Positions 17,452-25,876 of a stretch of 64,000 bases of DNA are shown here, one piece after another. This DNA comes from Leptolinea sp. HRD-7 (GTDB lineage Bacteria > Chloroflexota > Anaerolineae > Anaerolineales > Anaerolineaceae). The notes under the pieces were generated by a model. It did not search any database, was not told the origin of the DNA, and saw only the letters and a list, made by a program, of their open reading frames with translations. The position numbers were made by a program, and so were the translations under genes. The stretch lies in NCBI GenBank assembly GCA_024363285.1, contig AP024710.1, forward strand, positions 2,512,001 through 2,576,000, read 5' to 3'. How positions within the stretch are numbered: the stretch's first letter is position 1; each line of letters starts with the position of its first letter.

Positions 17452-19407
17452 TCAATAAACAGGCTTCCAGACTGGATGGTATGAGATCTCATCGATGGGG
17501 GTAAGCGATTCAGCGCCGGTTCCATTAATTGATATGCGGTAGACCTGATAATTTCCCCCGATTTTTGAATCAAAGAGAATCCACCGGCCATCTGGAGATA
17601 TATCAGGATTTGCCGCGCCGGTCAAACGAGGATTCAGAACAACTTCTTTCGAGTTCTCATCAACCACTGATTTGGACACCAGACGCAATGAATTGGTCTG
17701 ACTGTAAACGATGGTTTTTCCATCAGGAGACCAATCAGGATAAAAGGCTGCGCCATTATTTTGAATTGAAAATGGGATAGGGTTGTTTCCATCAGGGGCG
17801 GATAACCAGATTTGCCAGGAACCTTTTCGATACGAACTGAACGCCAACTGATTACCGTCTTTTGACCAGGCAGGTTGTTTGTTTCCTCCGGTTGTATTTG
17901 TAATTTGTATGGTGTCTTCTGTTTCAATATCAAAGATAAATATCTGTGGAAATGTCGCTCGGTTGGATGTATAAGCTATTTTTGAACCGTCCGGAGACCA
18001 GGCGGGTTCTGTATCACCGCCCGGTAAAGAGGGGATCGGGATGATCTGTCCATCATTTATAACCAGAAGAAATAAACCAGCTCCGCTGTATGGTTCTTGT
18101 TTACCGGTTAATTCCGTTTTTGGCGGACAGGGAGAAATGAATGCCAATCTCAACCCATCAGGTGACCATTCTGGTTGACAGGCGCCTTCTGAGACATTAG
18201 TAACCTGTAGGCTATTTTTTGATGTGGTCGAGCCAATAAAGATCTGAGGCAAACCGGTCTTTTCAGAGACATAGGCAAATGTGCCTGATAGTCCCCCAAG
18301 GGGTGTTGGTTTGTTGCGATCCGGTGCGGCAGCCTGAAGCGTGGGGATTACCTCAGGTATTTCTGAGACGGCAACCTTTTCCATAACCGGTGCTGCCATT
18401 TCTGTAGCCAAAACAGGTGTCTCAAGATCGTATCGCGGAGGTGAAACGACAGTTTTCAAGTTTTGGCTGTTCAATAATGAGCCAAAAATGATCAGCAACC
18501 CCAATATTGCAACAATCCCGAGCCCGACAGCAATTCTGACATAATTCTTCTTACGAGGTAGGGGTAAAGTATTTCGTATAGATGAGGACGATGCCAGACC
18601 AGGATTGGTACGCGCAAAGGCCAAAAGCGCATCAACGAAGGATTGCACATCGGAATAACGGTCATTCGGGTTGATTTGCAGTGCTTTTTTTAGACAGGTC
18701 TGAAGGTCGATGGAAATGCGTGAGACAAATTGTTCTGGTAGATCAGAATTGCCTGACGCGCGTGAAATCCCATCAGGAAGAACAACCCCTGTCAACAGGT
18801 AATAAAGTGTAGCTGCCAGACCATATTGATCCGATGCCGGAGAAGCCATACGGTTATATTGTTCTGGTGCGGCAAAACCGGGCGTTAGCCCCTGATCGTT
18901 GGTAGTTTTTCCAAAGGGTGAATCAATCAGTTCCGTTGCCAGGTCAAAATCTACCAATACTGCTTTACCATCTGGAGTGATACGAATGTTTCCCGGTTTA
19001 ACGTCTTGATGTATGACAGGCGGATTTTGTTTGTGAAGAAAATGAAGTGCTGAACCAATTGCCGAGATTATATTTATCGCCTTACCTGTAGGAAGAGGAC
19101 CTTTTTTTTCTATGATAGAACGCAAATCATCACCCGGAATGTAATCCATTACCAGAACCTGGCTGCCGGATTCGGTTACAAAAGAATCTGTAACCCTGGG
19201 TATGGCAGGGTGATTTAAGCCCGCGATGAGAGCCGTATTCCGTCTTTGATGCTCAATGGATATCTTACCGGGAAGAAATTCTTTTAAGGCTACTTCGATT
19301 CCCAGGCTTTCATCTCGTGCCCGGTAAACGGTTCCCATGCCGCCACTGGCCAGCACTTCAGAAATATTGTAGCGGTTATGGATGACTTGCCCGATATCCA
19401 AACTCAT
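17452..19407 (-). CDS. Membrane Ser/Thr protein kinase with extracellular PD40 propeller (variant active site)
   Basis: I start at ATG 19407, which overlaps the upstream stop in ATGA and gives 651 residues. The kinase domain has the Gly-loop LASGGMGTVYRARD and Lys42 (VALKEF). The catalytic loop reads HQD (133-135) in VIHQDVKPGN instead of HRD, and the metal-binding motif reads DFD (153-155) instead of DFG. One membrane helix lies at about 303-323. The outer part carries five TolB-like PD40 repeats (EWSPDGLRLAFIS, AWSPDGSKIAYTS, AWSKDGNQLAFSS, DWSPDGKTIVYSQ, DISPDGRWILFDS). The catalytic Asp and Lys are present, so activity is possible. The Arg change suggests regulation without activation-loop phosphorylation. 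Confidence 0.88.
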   Translation of the reverse strand: MSLDIGQVIHNRYNISEVLASGGMGTVYRARDESLGIEVALKEFLPGKISIEHQRRNTALIAGLNHPAIPRVTDSFVTESGSQVLVMDYIPGDDLRSIIEKKGPLPTGKAINIISAIGSALHFLHKQNPPVIHQDVKPGNIRITPDGKAVLVDFDLATELIDSPFGKTTNDQGLTPGFAAPEQYNRMASPASDQYGLAATLYYLLTGVVLPDGISRASGNSDLPEQFVSRISIDLQTCLKKALQINPNDRYSDVQSFVDALLAFARTNPGLASSSSIRNTLPLPRKKNYVRIAVGLGIVAILGLLIIFGSLLNSQNLKTVVSPPRYDLETPVLATEMAAPVMEKVAVSEIPEVIPTLQAAAPDRNKPTPLGGLSGTFAYVSEKTGLPQIFIGSTTSKNSLQVTNVSEGACQPEWSPDGLRLAFISPCPPKTELTGKQEPYSGAGLFLLVINDGQIIPIPSLPGGDTEPAWSPDGSKIAYTSNRATFPQIFIFDIETEDTIQITNTTGGNKQPAWSKDGNQLAFSSYRKGSWQIWLSAPDGNNPIPFSIQNNGAAFYPDWSPDGKTIVYSQTNSLRLVSKSVVDENSKEVVLNPRLTGAANPDISPDGRWILFDSKIGGNYQVYRISINGTGAESLTPIDEISYHPVWKPVY

Positions 19408-21644
19408 GCAGCCGGTGTTCCTACCGGTCTCCAAACCGGACCAAAGTCACGGTCTTTGTCTGTTGTCAACCGTTTTCTTGTTGACCCGTCTATGGAAAGA
19501 ATATAGATATCATGATTTTTCCCATCCGGCCAACCTTCATAGGTAAACCATTGTCCATCAGGAGACAAAGCCGGCTGAACAACTGGTCCAATATCTTCCG
19601 AGCCAATGGGAGGAATGCGTATTTCTAAATTTTTATTGCGATTCTCATAAGAAAGCCCAACGAGATATGGAACAATGGCATCAGGGCTCATTTGTGAATA
19701 GAAAAGTACCGATCCATCTTTATTCCATTCTGGCCAATTGTTTATGATCGCCCCGCTGGGACTATACTGGAATTGCTGTTTTCCGGTCAGGTCAGTGATC
19801 CAGATTTGGGAATTCGGGAATTGCCTGGCGAAAGCAAGCTGTAATCCACTGGGAGCCCAGGCTGGTGATACATCACCGTACGCAGCGCTTGTTATTTGTC
19901 TGACGGATGAGTCGGCAAAAGAGAAAAGGTAGATGTGTGATTTACTATCACCACGCAATGAAGCAAAAGCGATCATTTTTCCATCCGGTGACCATTTGGG
20001 CGAAAAGTCGCCTGCTGAATTGAGCGGAATGGGTAAAGCCCAGATTTTTTTGCCTTCAGCATCTGTGAGGTAGATCTTGGCGCCGGTATAAATATCTTTT
20101 TTTCCATTGCACGGGGAAATAAACGCCAATTGACTGCCATCCGGCGACCAGGCAGGTTGACAGGCCCCGTTAGCCAACCCGGTAATCTGACGCTGATTGG
20201 TGCCGTCAATATTCATGACCCATATCTGAAAATTCCCTGATCGTTCAGATGTAAAAGCGATCTGAGCACTACCTCCCAGTAAATTTGCCGGAGTGGGAGT
20301 AGGAGGAATGACAGTTTGTGTAATTTCTATGAATACTTTTTCTGTGGGATTATTGAATGTCAGTTCTACAGGGGTAATTTCAATCGTTTCTCCTGTAATT
20401 TCTTCCGTATCGGTCGGTTCTGGTTCTGTACTAATGAAACTGACGACTTCTGTGTCAGTAGGGAGGGGTGTTTTTTTTATACCTGCAACAGCCGTATTTG
20501 TTTTCCTGACAGGAGAACTCTTCGGTTTAGGGGTTGAAGTTTCAATTGGGGCTGTCGTTCTGACAAAAGATGGAAGGTTTTGCCAGGGAACAAAAAAGGA
20601 ACCCAGTACCATGAGTGATAACAAAACAGCTGATGTAAATAAAACTCGGGCTCTAGTTCGCGGTTTTGCTTTCTTTTCCGGGGGGAATACGATCGGGGAT
20701 TCTTCACGGATGATAGGTTTGGGGAGTTCAGGAGCGGGTGAATAAATCTCATCCAGATTGCTATCCACGGGAAGGCTGTCAATCGAATCGGGGGGAGGTG
20801 CCGATACCCGGGGAGAAGGAATGAAGCTTTGTGTCAATTCTAAAGAAGCCAGAAGGGCTTGTCGAAATTCATCGGCGCTTTGATACCTGTCGTCAGGATT
20901 TAATTCCAACCCTTTTTCGATTACTGCTGCCAGACGACGGCTCGCGCCTGGAACTAAACTTAGAATGGGTGTAAGAGCAACATTGCGAGTTGCGCGTGTA
21001 ATACTATCTTCCGGTATCGAGCCGGTCAACGCGGCATATAGGGTGGCTGCAAGAGAATAGATGTCTGTTCTGGAATCTGTTCGGGCTGTGCCATATTGTT
21101 CGGGTGGCGAATAGCCTGGAGTCATAGCCCGAGCACCTGTTGTAGTGGCCTGGTCGCCAAAATCTTGTTTTACAAGACCAAAATCCACCAGGTATACCTG
21201 TTGATTGGGAGAAATCTTTATATTTCCCGGTTTGATATCTCTATGGATAACCGGAGGGACCCTGGAATGTAAATAGGTAAGAGCATCGCAGACAGCTTCG
21301 CCAATCAGTACAACATCACGGTCAGGAAGGCGTTCCGCCCGCTCAATGCGTTGACGAAGGTCTTCGCCTTCGATGTAATCCATAACCAGATATTGCCCCT
21401 GTTTGGGAAAGGCAAAATAATCGGCTACTCTGGGGAGTGCCGGATGGCGAAGGCTGGCAAGAGTTACGGCTTCTCGTTTGAATTGACGGGCGAATTCGCC
21501 GGCAAGATTCAGGTTTTCTTTTACAGCAACCGGACTGCCCAGACGTTCGTCCACAGCCCGATAAACGGCACCCATACCTCCCTGACCAAGAACGGAGATG
21601 ATTCTATATCGATTATTTAAAACTGTGCCGGGTTGTAGGATCAT
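19404..21644 (-). CDS. Membrane Ser/Thr protein kinase (PASTA-less, PD40 propeller)
   Basis: This 746-residue protein has Gly-loop LGQGGMGAVYRAVD, Lys42, a standard HRD at 134-136 (VIHRDIKPGN) and DFG at 154-156. APE-like PGYSPPEQYG follows. A juxtamembrane Pro-rich stretch and one membrane helix (VLFTSAVLLSLMVLGSFFV) lead to a Thr/Pro-rich linker. An extracellular PD40 beta-propeller (AWSPDGSQLAFIS, KWSPDGKMIAFAS, AWAPSGLQLAFAR, ALSPDGQWFTYEG) completes it. GGGAGA lies upstream of the ATG. It is translationally coupled to the variant kinase at 17452. The propeller probably senses an extracellular ligand or glycan. This is inferred from topology. Confidence 0.9.
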   Translation of the reverse strand: MILQPGTVLNNRYRIISVLGQGGMGAVYRAVDERLGSPVAVKENLNLAGEFARQFKREAVTLASLRHPALPRVADYFAFPKQGQYLVMDYIEGEDLRQRIERAERLPDRDVVLIGEAVCDALTYLHSRVPPVIHRDIKPGNIKISPNQQVYLVDFGLVKQDFGDQATTTGARAMTPGYSPPEQYGTARTDSRTDIYSLAATLYAALTGSIPEDSITRATRNVALTPILSLVPGASRRLAAVIEKGLELNPDDRYQSADEFRQALLASLELTQSFIPSPRVSAPPPDSIDSLPVDSNLDEIYSPAPELPKPIIREESPIVFPPEKKAKPRTRARVLFTSAVLLSLMVLGSFFVPWQNLPSFVRTTAPIETSTPKPKSSPVRKTNTAVAGIKKTPLPTDTEVVSFISTEPEPTDTEEITGETIEITPVELTFNNPTEKVFIEITQTVIPPTPTPANLLGGSAQIAFTSERSGNFQIWVMNIDGTNQRQITGLANGACQPAWSPDGSQLAFISPCNGKKDIYTGAKIYLTDAEGKKIWALPIPLNSAGDFSPKWSPDGKMIAFASLRGDSKSHIYLFSFADSSVRQITSAAYGDVSPAWAPSGLQLAFARQFPNSQIWITDLTGKQQFQYSPSGAIINNWPEWNKDGSVLFYSQMSPDAIVPYLVGLSYENRNKNLEIRIPPIGSEDIGPVVQPALSPDGQWFTYEGWPDGKNHDIYILSIDGSTRKRLTTDKDRDFGPVWRPVGTPAA

Positions 21645-21747
21645 TCCGGATTCTCCCTATTATCTTGATTTTACACCATGCTGGCTTAAAACAGGTTATT
21701 CAGCGGACGTGCTATAATCTAAAATCATTTTTTCATCTGGAATAAGA

Positions 21748-22752
21748 ATGCCTTTTACACTTAACCTGGATATTGAAACCGCTTTACAGGTACTTTTTTT
21801 CCTTTCGGTCATCGGTGGTCTGCTGGCCGCGATTGCAGGTTGGAATTCCATTCGATCCGGTTCAAGGTTAATGTTTTTTCGCAAACGACGCGATATGATC
21901 ATGCGGGGCTGGCGAATGGTCATATTAGCCATTATTCTCGGCAGTATTGCCTTTTCACTTAATCAATACGCTCGACCTGTGATTTATCGGGTTTTTCCGC
22001 CATCACCCACAATTACCCTTACATCGACCATTACTCAAACTCCGACCATTTCACAAACACCTACGATTACGTTTACTCCAACGATAACATTAACTCCAAT
22101 GTTTTCTCCAACTCCGCTTTTACCCACACAATACCTGTCAAAATTTACCGGACAAATAACTCCAGATCCAATGGCGGTATTTAGCAGCCTGCAATTCAGT
22201 AGAAAGATCGAAGGGAACTTGCCGGTTGATCCTTTGGTTGAATTTGCCAATCCGGTAATGCATATATATGGCACATTCAGCTATGACAAAATGACTGACG
22301 GGGCACAGTGGACGGCCATCTGGAAGCGTGGTGATACGATCATCTGCGATGAAACAAAACCTTGGGATGGCGGTACCGGTGGTTATGGATACACCGACTG
22401 CCTTCCACCCGCAGAAGATTGGCTTCCTGGCCAATATGAAGTTCAAATATTTTTGGGAACTCAGTACATAACCGGTGGTGTGTTCACAGTAACAGGTGAT
22501 GCTCCAACTGTTACACGTACCCCGGTTCCGACAAAGACCATGGCTCCAACAAGCACCAGGTTGCCTTCGGCTACAGCGATACCTAGTAAAACACCGGTTA
22601 TCAAACCGACGGATACGCGTCAGCCAACGATTACTCCAAAGTCAACTCGAACGTTATTGCCGCCAACTGAAAAGGCTACGGCTACATTTCTGGCACCAGA
22701 TGTCATTGTAATCACAGTGACGGGAACGCCGCCTTCCGGCCTGATACCCTGA
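21748..22752 (+). CDS. Membrane-anchored Thr/Pro-rich protein with Ig-like C-terminal domain
   Basis: I do not recognise a named family for this 334-residue protein. Two N-terminal membrane helices (about 12-33 and 52-72) flank a short basic segment. A low-complexity linker of repeated T-I-T-x-T-P units follows at about 85-125. A folded region at about 135-250 has a conserved-looking pattern (YGTFSYDKMTDGAQWTAIWKRG, then LPGQYEVQIFLG) typical of a beta-sandwich. The C-terminus is another Thr/Pro-rich tail of about 75 residues. It is probably exposed at the cell surface. It is divergent from the kinase pair and may be linked to it functionally. Confidence 0.7.
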   Translation: MPFTLNLDIETALQVLFFLSVIGGLLAAIAGWNSIRSGSRLMFFRKRRDMIMRGWRMVILAIILGSIAFSLNQYARPVIYRVFPPSPTITLTSTITQTPTISQTPTITFTPTITLTPMFSPTPLLPTQYLSKFTGQITPDPMAVFSSLQFSRKIEGNLPVDPLVEFANPVMHIYGTFSYDKMTDGAQWTAIWKRGDTIICDETKPWDGGTGGYGYTDCLPPAEDWLPGQYEVQIFLGTQYITGGVFTVTGDAPTVTRTPVPTKTMAPTSTRLPSATAIPSKTPVIKPTDTRQPTITPKSTRTLLPPTEKATATFLAPDVIVITVTGTPPSGLIP

Positions 22753-22758
22753 TAAAAG

Positions 22759-22799
22759 AGCACCCCTTTCGTTTTTTTGAAACAAGGGGTGCTTTTTTT
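22759..22799. terminator. Bidirectional intrinsic terminator
   Basis: AGCACCCCTT (22759-22768) pairs perfectly with AAGGGGTGCT (22784-22793), followed by seven T on the plus strand and preceded by AAAAG. It lies between two convergent genes and can serve both. Confidence 0.85.
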
Positions 22800-22812
22800 G
22801 AGATTCTGTTTA

Positions 22813-23742
22813 TTAGACAACAGGCTTCTTGTCAGGAAACAAAGCGCAGGCAATTTTCGCCGCCAGAGCGGCATTATTCTTAAGCAGGGAAAGATTGGTT
22901 TTCAATGTGGCATTTCCGCTGATCTCAGCCAGGCGTGTGAGCAGAAAGGGGGTGACGGCATTGCCGTGCACACCCGCCAGTTGCGCGTCTTTTTCCGCGC
23001 GGGCGATCCAAGCTTCAACTATTTGAGCCGGGATCGCGTCAACCGCGGGCGGCGGGTTGACAACCAACACGGCAGATTTCAGCCCGGATTGCCAGTGAGC
23101 ACGGGCAACTTCCGCCGCTTCTTCGGGGCTATCAACACGGCATTCAAGCCGTAATCCGCTTGATGTGGAGAAGAATGCCGGAAATTCGTCTGTACCATAC
23201 CCAATTACCGGGACACCCTGGGTTTCAAGTACTTCCAGAGTAGCCGGAAGGTCCAGAATGGATTTAGCCCCCGCGCAGACTACCACAACCGGGTTGCGGC
23301 CCAGTTCAATGAGATCGGAGGAGACGTCAAAATTAGAACCGCGGTGAACGCCGCCTATACCGCCGGTGGCAAATACGCGAATTCCGGAATTTCGTGCGGC
23401 AATCAACGTGGCAGCAACTGTTGTACCGCCATCCCATTTGCGGGCAGCGGCCGGGCCAAAATCACGGGCGCTGATCTTATGGGTTCCACGTTCAGTGGAA
23501 AGTCGCTCAAGCTCTTCCGGTTCGAGTCCGACATGAACACGTCCACCCAGTACGGCGATGGTTGCCGGCAGGGCGTTCCCTTCACTTACAACCTTTTCCA
23601 TATCGCGAGCCAGTTCAAGGTTGGTGGGGACGGGCAATCCATGTGTGATAACGGTAGATTCCAGAGCCACAACCGGTTTCTGATTTCGAAGAGCGGCAGC
23701 AACTTCAGGATGGAAAATGTATGTATTATTTAGAGAATCCAT
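22813..23742 (-). CDS. psuG: Pseudouridine-5'-phosphate glycosidase
   Basis: From ATG 23742 (GGAAAG upstream) the protein has 309 residues, the normal PsuG length. The longer frame to 23784 adds 14 residues without a ribosome-binding site. Family landmarks are VVALESTVITHGLP (Glu28), HKISARDFGP (Lys89, the Schiff-base lysine position), FATGGIGGVHRG, VVCAGAKSILDLPATLE and GVPVIGYGTDEFPAFF. The enzyme cleaves pseudouridine 5'-phosphate to uracil and ribose 5-phosphate, normally after phosphorylation of pseudouridine by PsuK. No PsuK/PfkB kinase gene is adjacent, so the kinase must be elsewhere or another source of substrate is used. Confidence 0.93.
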   Translation of the reverse strand: MDSLNNTYIFHPEVAAALRNQKPVVALESTVITHGLPVPTNLELARDMEKVVSEGNALPATIAVLGGRVHVGLEPEELERLSTERGTHKISARDFGPAAARKWDGGTTVAATLIAARNSGIRVFATGGIGGVHRGSNFDVSSDLIELGRNPVVVVCAGAKSILDLPATLEVLETQGVPVIGYGTDEFPAFFSTSSGLRLECRVDSPEEAAEVARAHWQSGLKSAVLVVNPPPAVDAIPAQIVEAWIARAEKDAQLAGVHGNAVTPFLLTRLAEISGNATLKTNLSLLKNNAALAAKIACALFPDKKPVV

Positions 23743-23882
23743 TATTTTCTTTCCAGAATTGGTAATAGATGTCACGAACAGCATATTTATTCTATCACGC
23801 AGAAAGAAGGAAAAGCCGGTAGAGTATAATCCAGACGAGTCAGGAAAAATACAGGTGTCTCATCTCATCATAGGGCTTTATA

Positions 23883-24551
23883 ATGACGAAAAATATTTTA
23901 AAAGTTGATTTTCATTGCCATAGCTATGCATCTTCTGATAGTCTCGTAAAACCGGGTGAATTGGTGAGCGCTGCCCGTGCCAGAGGTATTGACAGGTTGG
24001 TGGTCACAGACCACAATACCATCCGGGGAGCGCTTCGCTGCAAGGAGCTTGATCCGGAATTGATCATTGTGGGGGAGGAAGTACAAACCAGTAAGAGCGA
24101 GTTACTTGCTTCATTTGTCACCAAAGAGGTTCCGCGCGACCTGGAACCCAAAGAAGCGATCAAACGGTTGCGTGATCAGGGTGCCTTTATTAGTGTCTCT
24201 CATCCATTTGACCCTCACCGCGGTTGGCAGATCAATGATCTGCTGGAGATCATTGACCAGGTAGATGCCATAGAGGTTTTCAACGCACGCTGCAATAAGG
24301 CTGAATGGAATTTGCAGGCTTTTGAATTTGCCGGTCAGCGTGGGATACCCGGTACTGCCGGATCGGATTCGCATACGTTGATCGAGATTGGCAAAGCCGG
24401 TATCCGGGTGCCCGCATTTGATACGGCTGAAGAACTGAGGGCTGTGTTAGGTCAGGGTGTAATTGAGGCGGAGTTATCATCGCCGCTGGTACACCTGGGT
24501 TCGCGTTATGCTAAATTGATGAAGAGTCTTTTCCCGGTAACCGAAGGGTAG
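23883..24551 (+). CDS. PHP-domain metal-dependent phosphoesterase
   Basis: This 222-residue protein starts with the PHP motifs VDFHCHSYASSDS (HxH) and LVVTDHNTIRGA (DHN). EEVQTSKSELLA, ISVSHPFDPHRG, IEVFNARCN and GSDSHTLIEIG then supply further metal ligands. These residues form the trinuclear metal site of PHP phosphoesterases. Related small proteins hydrolyse nucleoside 3',5'-bisphosphates or oligonucleotides, or phosphorylated sugars. The substrate here cannot be assigned. A TATAAT at 23825-23830 may be its -10 box. It lies upstream of the tRNA gene on the same strand. Confidence 0.85.
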   Translation: MTKNILKVDFHCHSYASSDSLVKPGELVSAARARGIDRLVVTDHNTIRGALRCKELDPELIIVGEEVQTSKSELLASFVTKEVPRDLEPKEAIKRLRDQGAFISVSHPFDPHRGWQINDLLEIIDQVDAIEVFNARCNKAEWNLQAFEFAGQRGIPGTAGSDSHTLIEIGKAGIRVPAFDTAEELRAVLGQGVIEAELSSPLVHLGSRYAKLMKSLFPVTEG

Positions 24552-24576
24552 CCGGTATTCTAAATCGTCTATTCTC

Positions 24577-24604
24577 TTGACGGAGGATATGATTGGGGTA
24601 GAAT
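24577..24604 (+). promoter_or_regulatory. Promoter of tRNA-Leu
   Basis: TTGACG (24577-24582) and TAGAAT (24599-24604) have a 16-base spacer. The -10 box ends 13 bases before the mature tRNA 5' end. Confidence 0.65.
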
Positions 24605-24617
24605 TGGGACATCGCTT

Positions 24618-24701
24618 GGGGCGATGGCGGAATCGGCAGACGCAACGGACTTAAAATCCGTCGATGGTGACATCGTGAGGGTTCGACCCCCTCTCGCCCC
24701 A
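24618..24701 (+). tRNA. tRNA-Leu (anticodon UAA)
   Basis: The acceptor arms GGGGCGA (24618-24624) and TCGCCCC (24694-24700) pair perfectly, with discriminator A at 24701. The anticodon stem ACGGA/TCCGT encloses loop CTTAAAA, which puts UAA at 24652-24654. A long variable arm (CGATG-GTGA-CATCG) marks it as class II. The T arm is GAGGG-TTCGACC-CCCTC. The 3' CCA is not encoded in full. The gene is 84 bases long and reads UUA codons. Confidence 0.95.
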
Positions 24702-24751
24702 CAGAAACAATACGGGGGACGATGATTTTTATATAATCAGTTCTCAATTGT

Positions 24752-25717
24752 ATGAAAAAAATCCCCCTGAAGAAGATCATTGATATTGCCACGAGCATCC
24801 TTTCGCTACTTGCGTTGATTTTTGTGTTTCAACGCTTCTACACCAATCAGATCTGGACGTTAAACCTGCTCAGCCCGGCACATCTGACGGCTATCATCGT
24901 GATCGGAAGCCTGGTGTATTTTCTGGATACCGGCATTCCGGCTGTATCCTGGAAATTGCTGCTGGAGTGGTTTGGTGAACCGCGAAAACCGCTGGCATTG
25001 ATCTACTCGATCTACGGACGCACTCAGGTGGCAAAATACCTGCCCGGGAACATCTTCCAGTTGACCAACCGTCACGTGCTGTGCCTGAATGAAGGTTACC
25101 GGAACTCATCTCTTCTGGGCGCGGCGTTATTTGAGGTGTTGGGTTCGGTTATCGGCTCGGCGGTTTTCTGCCTGATCGGTTACCTGATGGGTGTGCGGTA
25201 TGAGGGCCTGTCCATACTTCTTATTGTGGGGATTATTCTGGTTGTCTTTGCTGTCATTGCCGGGTCAATCTATCTGTTCCCGCGGATCGTGCCGCGTGTG
25301 CCTTTACTGAAGAAATTCATTCCGGAAGACGAATTGAACAGCAAAGGGTCTTTTAATGCGCTTCTGCCGGTAGCGGGATTGATCTTCTGCTATTTCCTGT
25401 TCGCCAGCATTATTTTCTGCGTAATCACGGTTGCCGTTAACGGAACGCTTGACGGTATCTCATTGCCGCTCGTAGTTTCGGTGTATTCCATCGCGTTCCT
25501 GCTGGGTTTGATCACCCCGGGCGCGCCGGCCGGGCTGGGGATACGCGAATCGATCATGGTTCTGCTGCTCAGCCCGATGATCGGTGACGCGAAATCGACC
25601 TATATCGCGCTGGTCTTCCGCCTGGTGACCACCCTGGGCGACGTGTGGTTCTTTATGGCCGCGTCGCTGGTCAACGCGAGGCTGGGCAAGCCCGAAATCA
25701 TATCAGACAGCAAGTAA
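24752..25717 (+). CDS. Lysylphosphatidylglycerol synthase TM-region family (UPF0104/AglD-like) membrane protein
   Basis: This 321-residue protein has about eight membrane helices. Family landmarks are the conserved segment YGRTQVAKYLPGNIFQLTNRHVL near residues 88-110 and the C-terminal GLITPGAPAGLGIRESIMVLLL. The family covers the flippase half of MprF and archaeal AglD. Stand-alone members are often encoded with glycosyltransferases and may move lipid-linked intermediates. The soluble aminoacyl-transferase half of MprF is absent. It opens the glycan island that continues to 32951. Local GC is higher in its second half than in most neighbours. Confidence 0.8.
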   Translation: MKKIPLKKIIDIATSILSLLALIFVFQRFYTNQIWTLNLLSPAHLTAIIVIGSLVYFLDTGIPAVSWKLLLEWFGEPRKPLALIYSIYGRTQVAKYLPGNIFQLTNRHVLCLNEGYRNSSLLGAALFEVLGSVIGSAVFCLIGYLMGVRYEGLSILLIVGIILVVFAVIAGSIYLFPRIVPRVPLLKKFIPEDELNSKGSFNALLPVAGLIFCYFLFASIIFCVITVAVNGTLDGISLPLVVSVYSIAFLLGLITPGAPAGLGIRESIMVLLLSPMIGDAKSTYIALVFRLVTTLGDVWFFMAASLVNARLGKPEIISDSK

Positions 25718-25876
25718 AATTTGTTTTAAAGAAATCTATTCAAATATGGGGATGAAGCTTTAAAACCCACTGACACGTGAAAGATATAATATGCTATTCA
25801 GGTTTTAATCCGGTTAGCATTTACAATAATTCCCAATATCAATGGTGGAAGACAATATAAACAGGTAGACGGAATC

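Noticed and set aside
20293..20745. Open frame of about 150 codons on the plus strand
   Set aside because: It lies opposite the Thr/Pro-rich linker of the kinase gene at 19404. Low-complexity coding sequence often opens the reverse strand. There is no ribosome-binding site or family motif.
22010..22125. Short tandem DNA repeats of ACT-CCA/ACG-type units
   Set aside because: They lie inside the gene at 21748 and encode the Thr/Pro linker. The units vary and have no spacer pattern, so this is not a CRISPR or a satellite.
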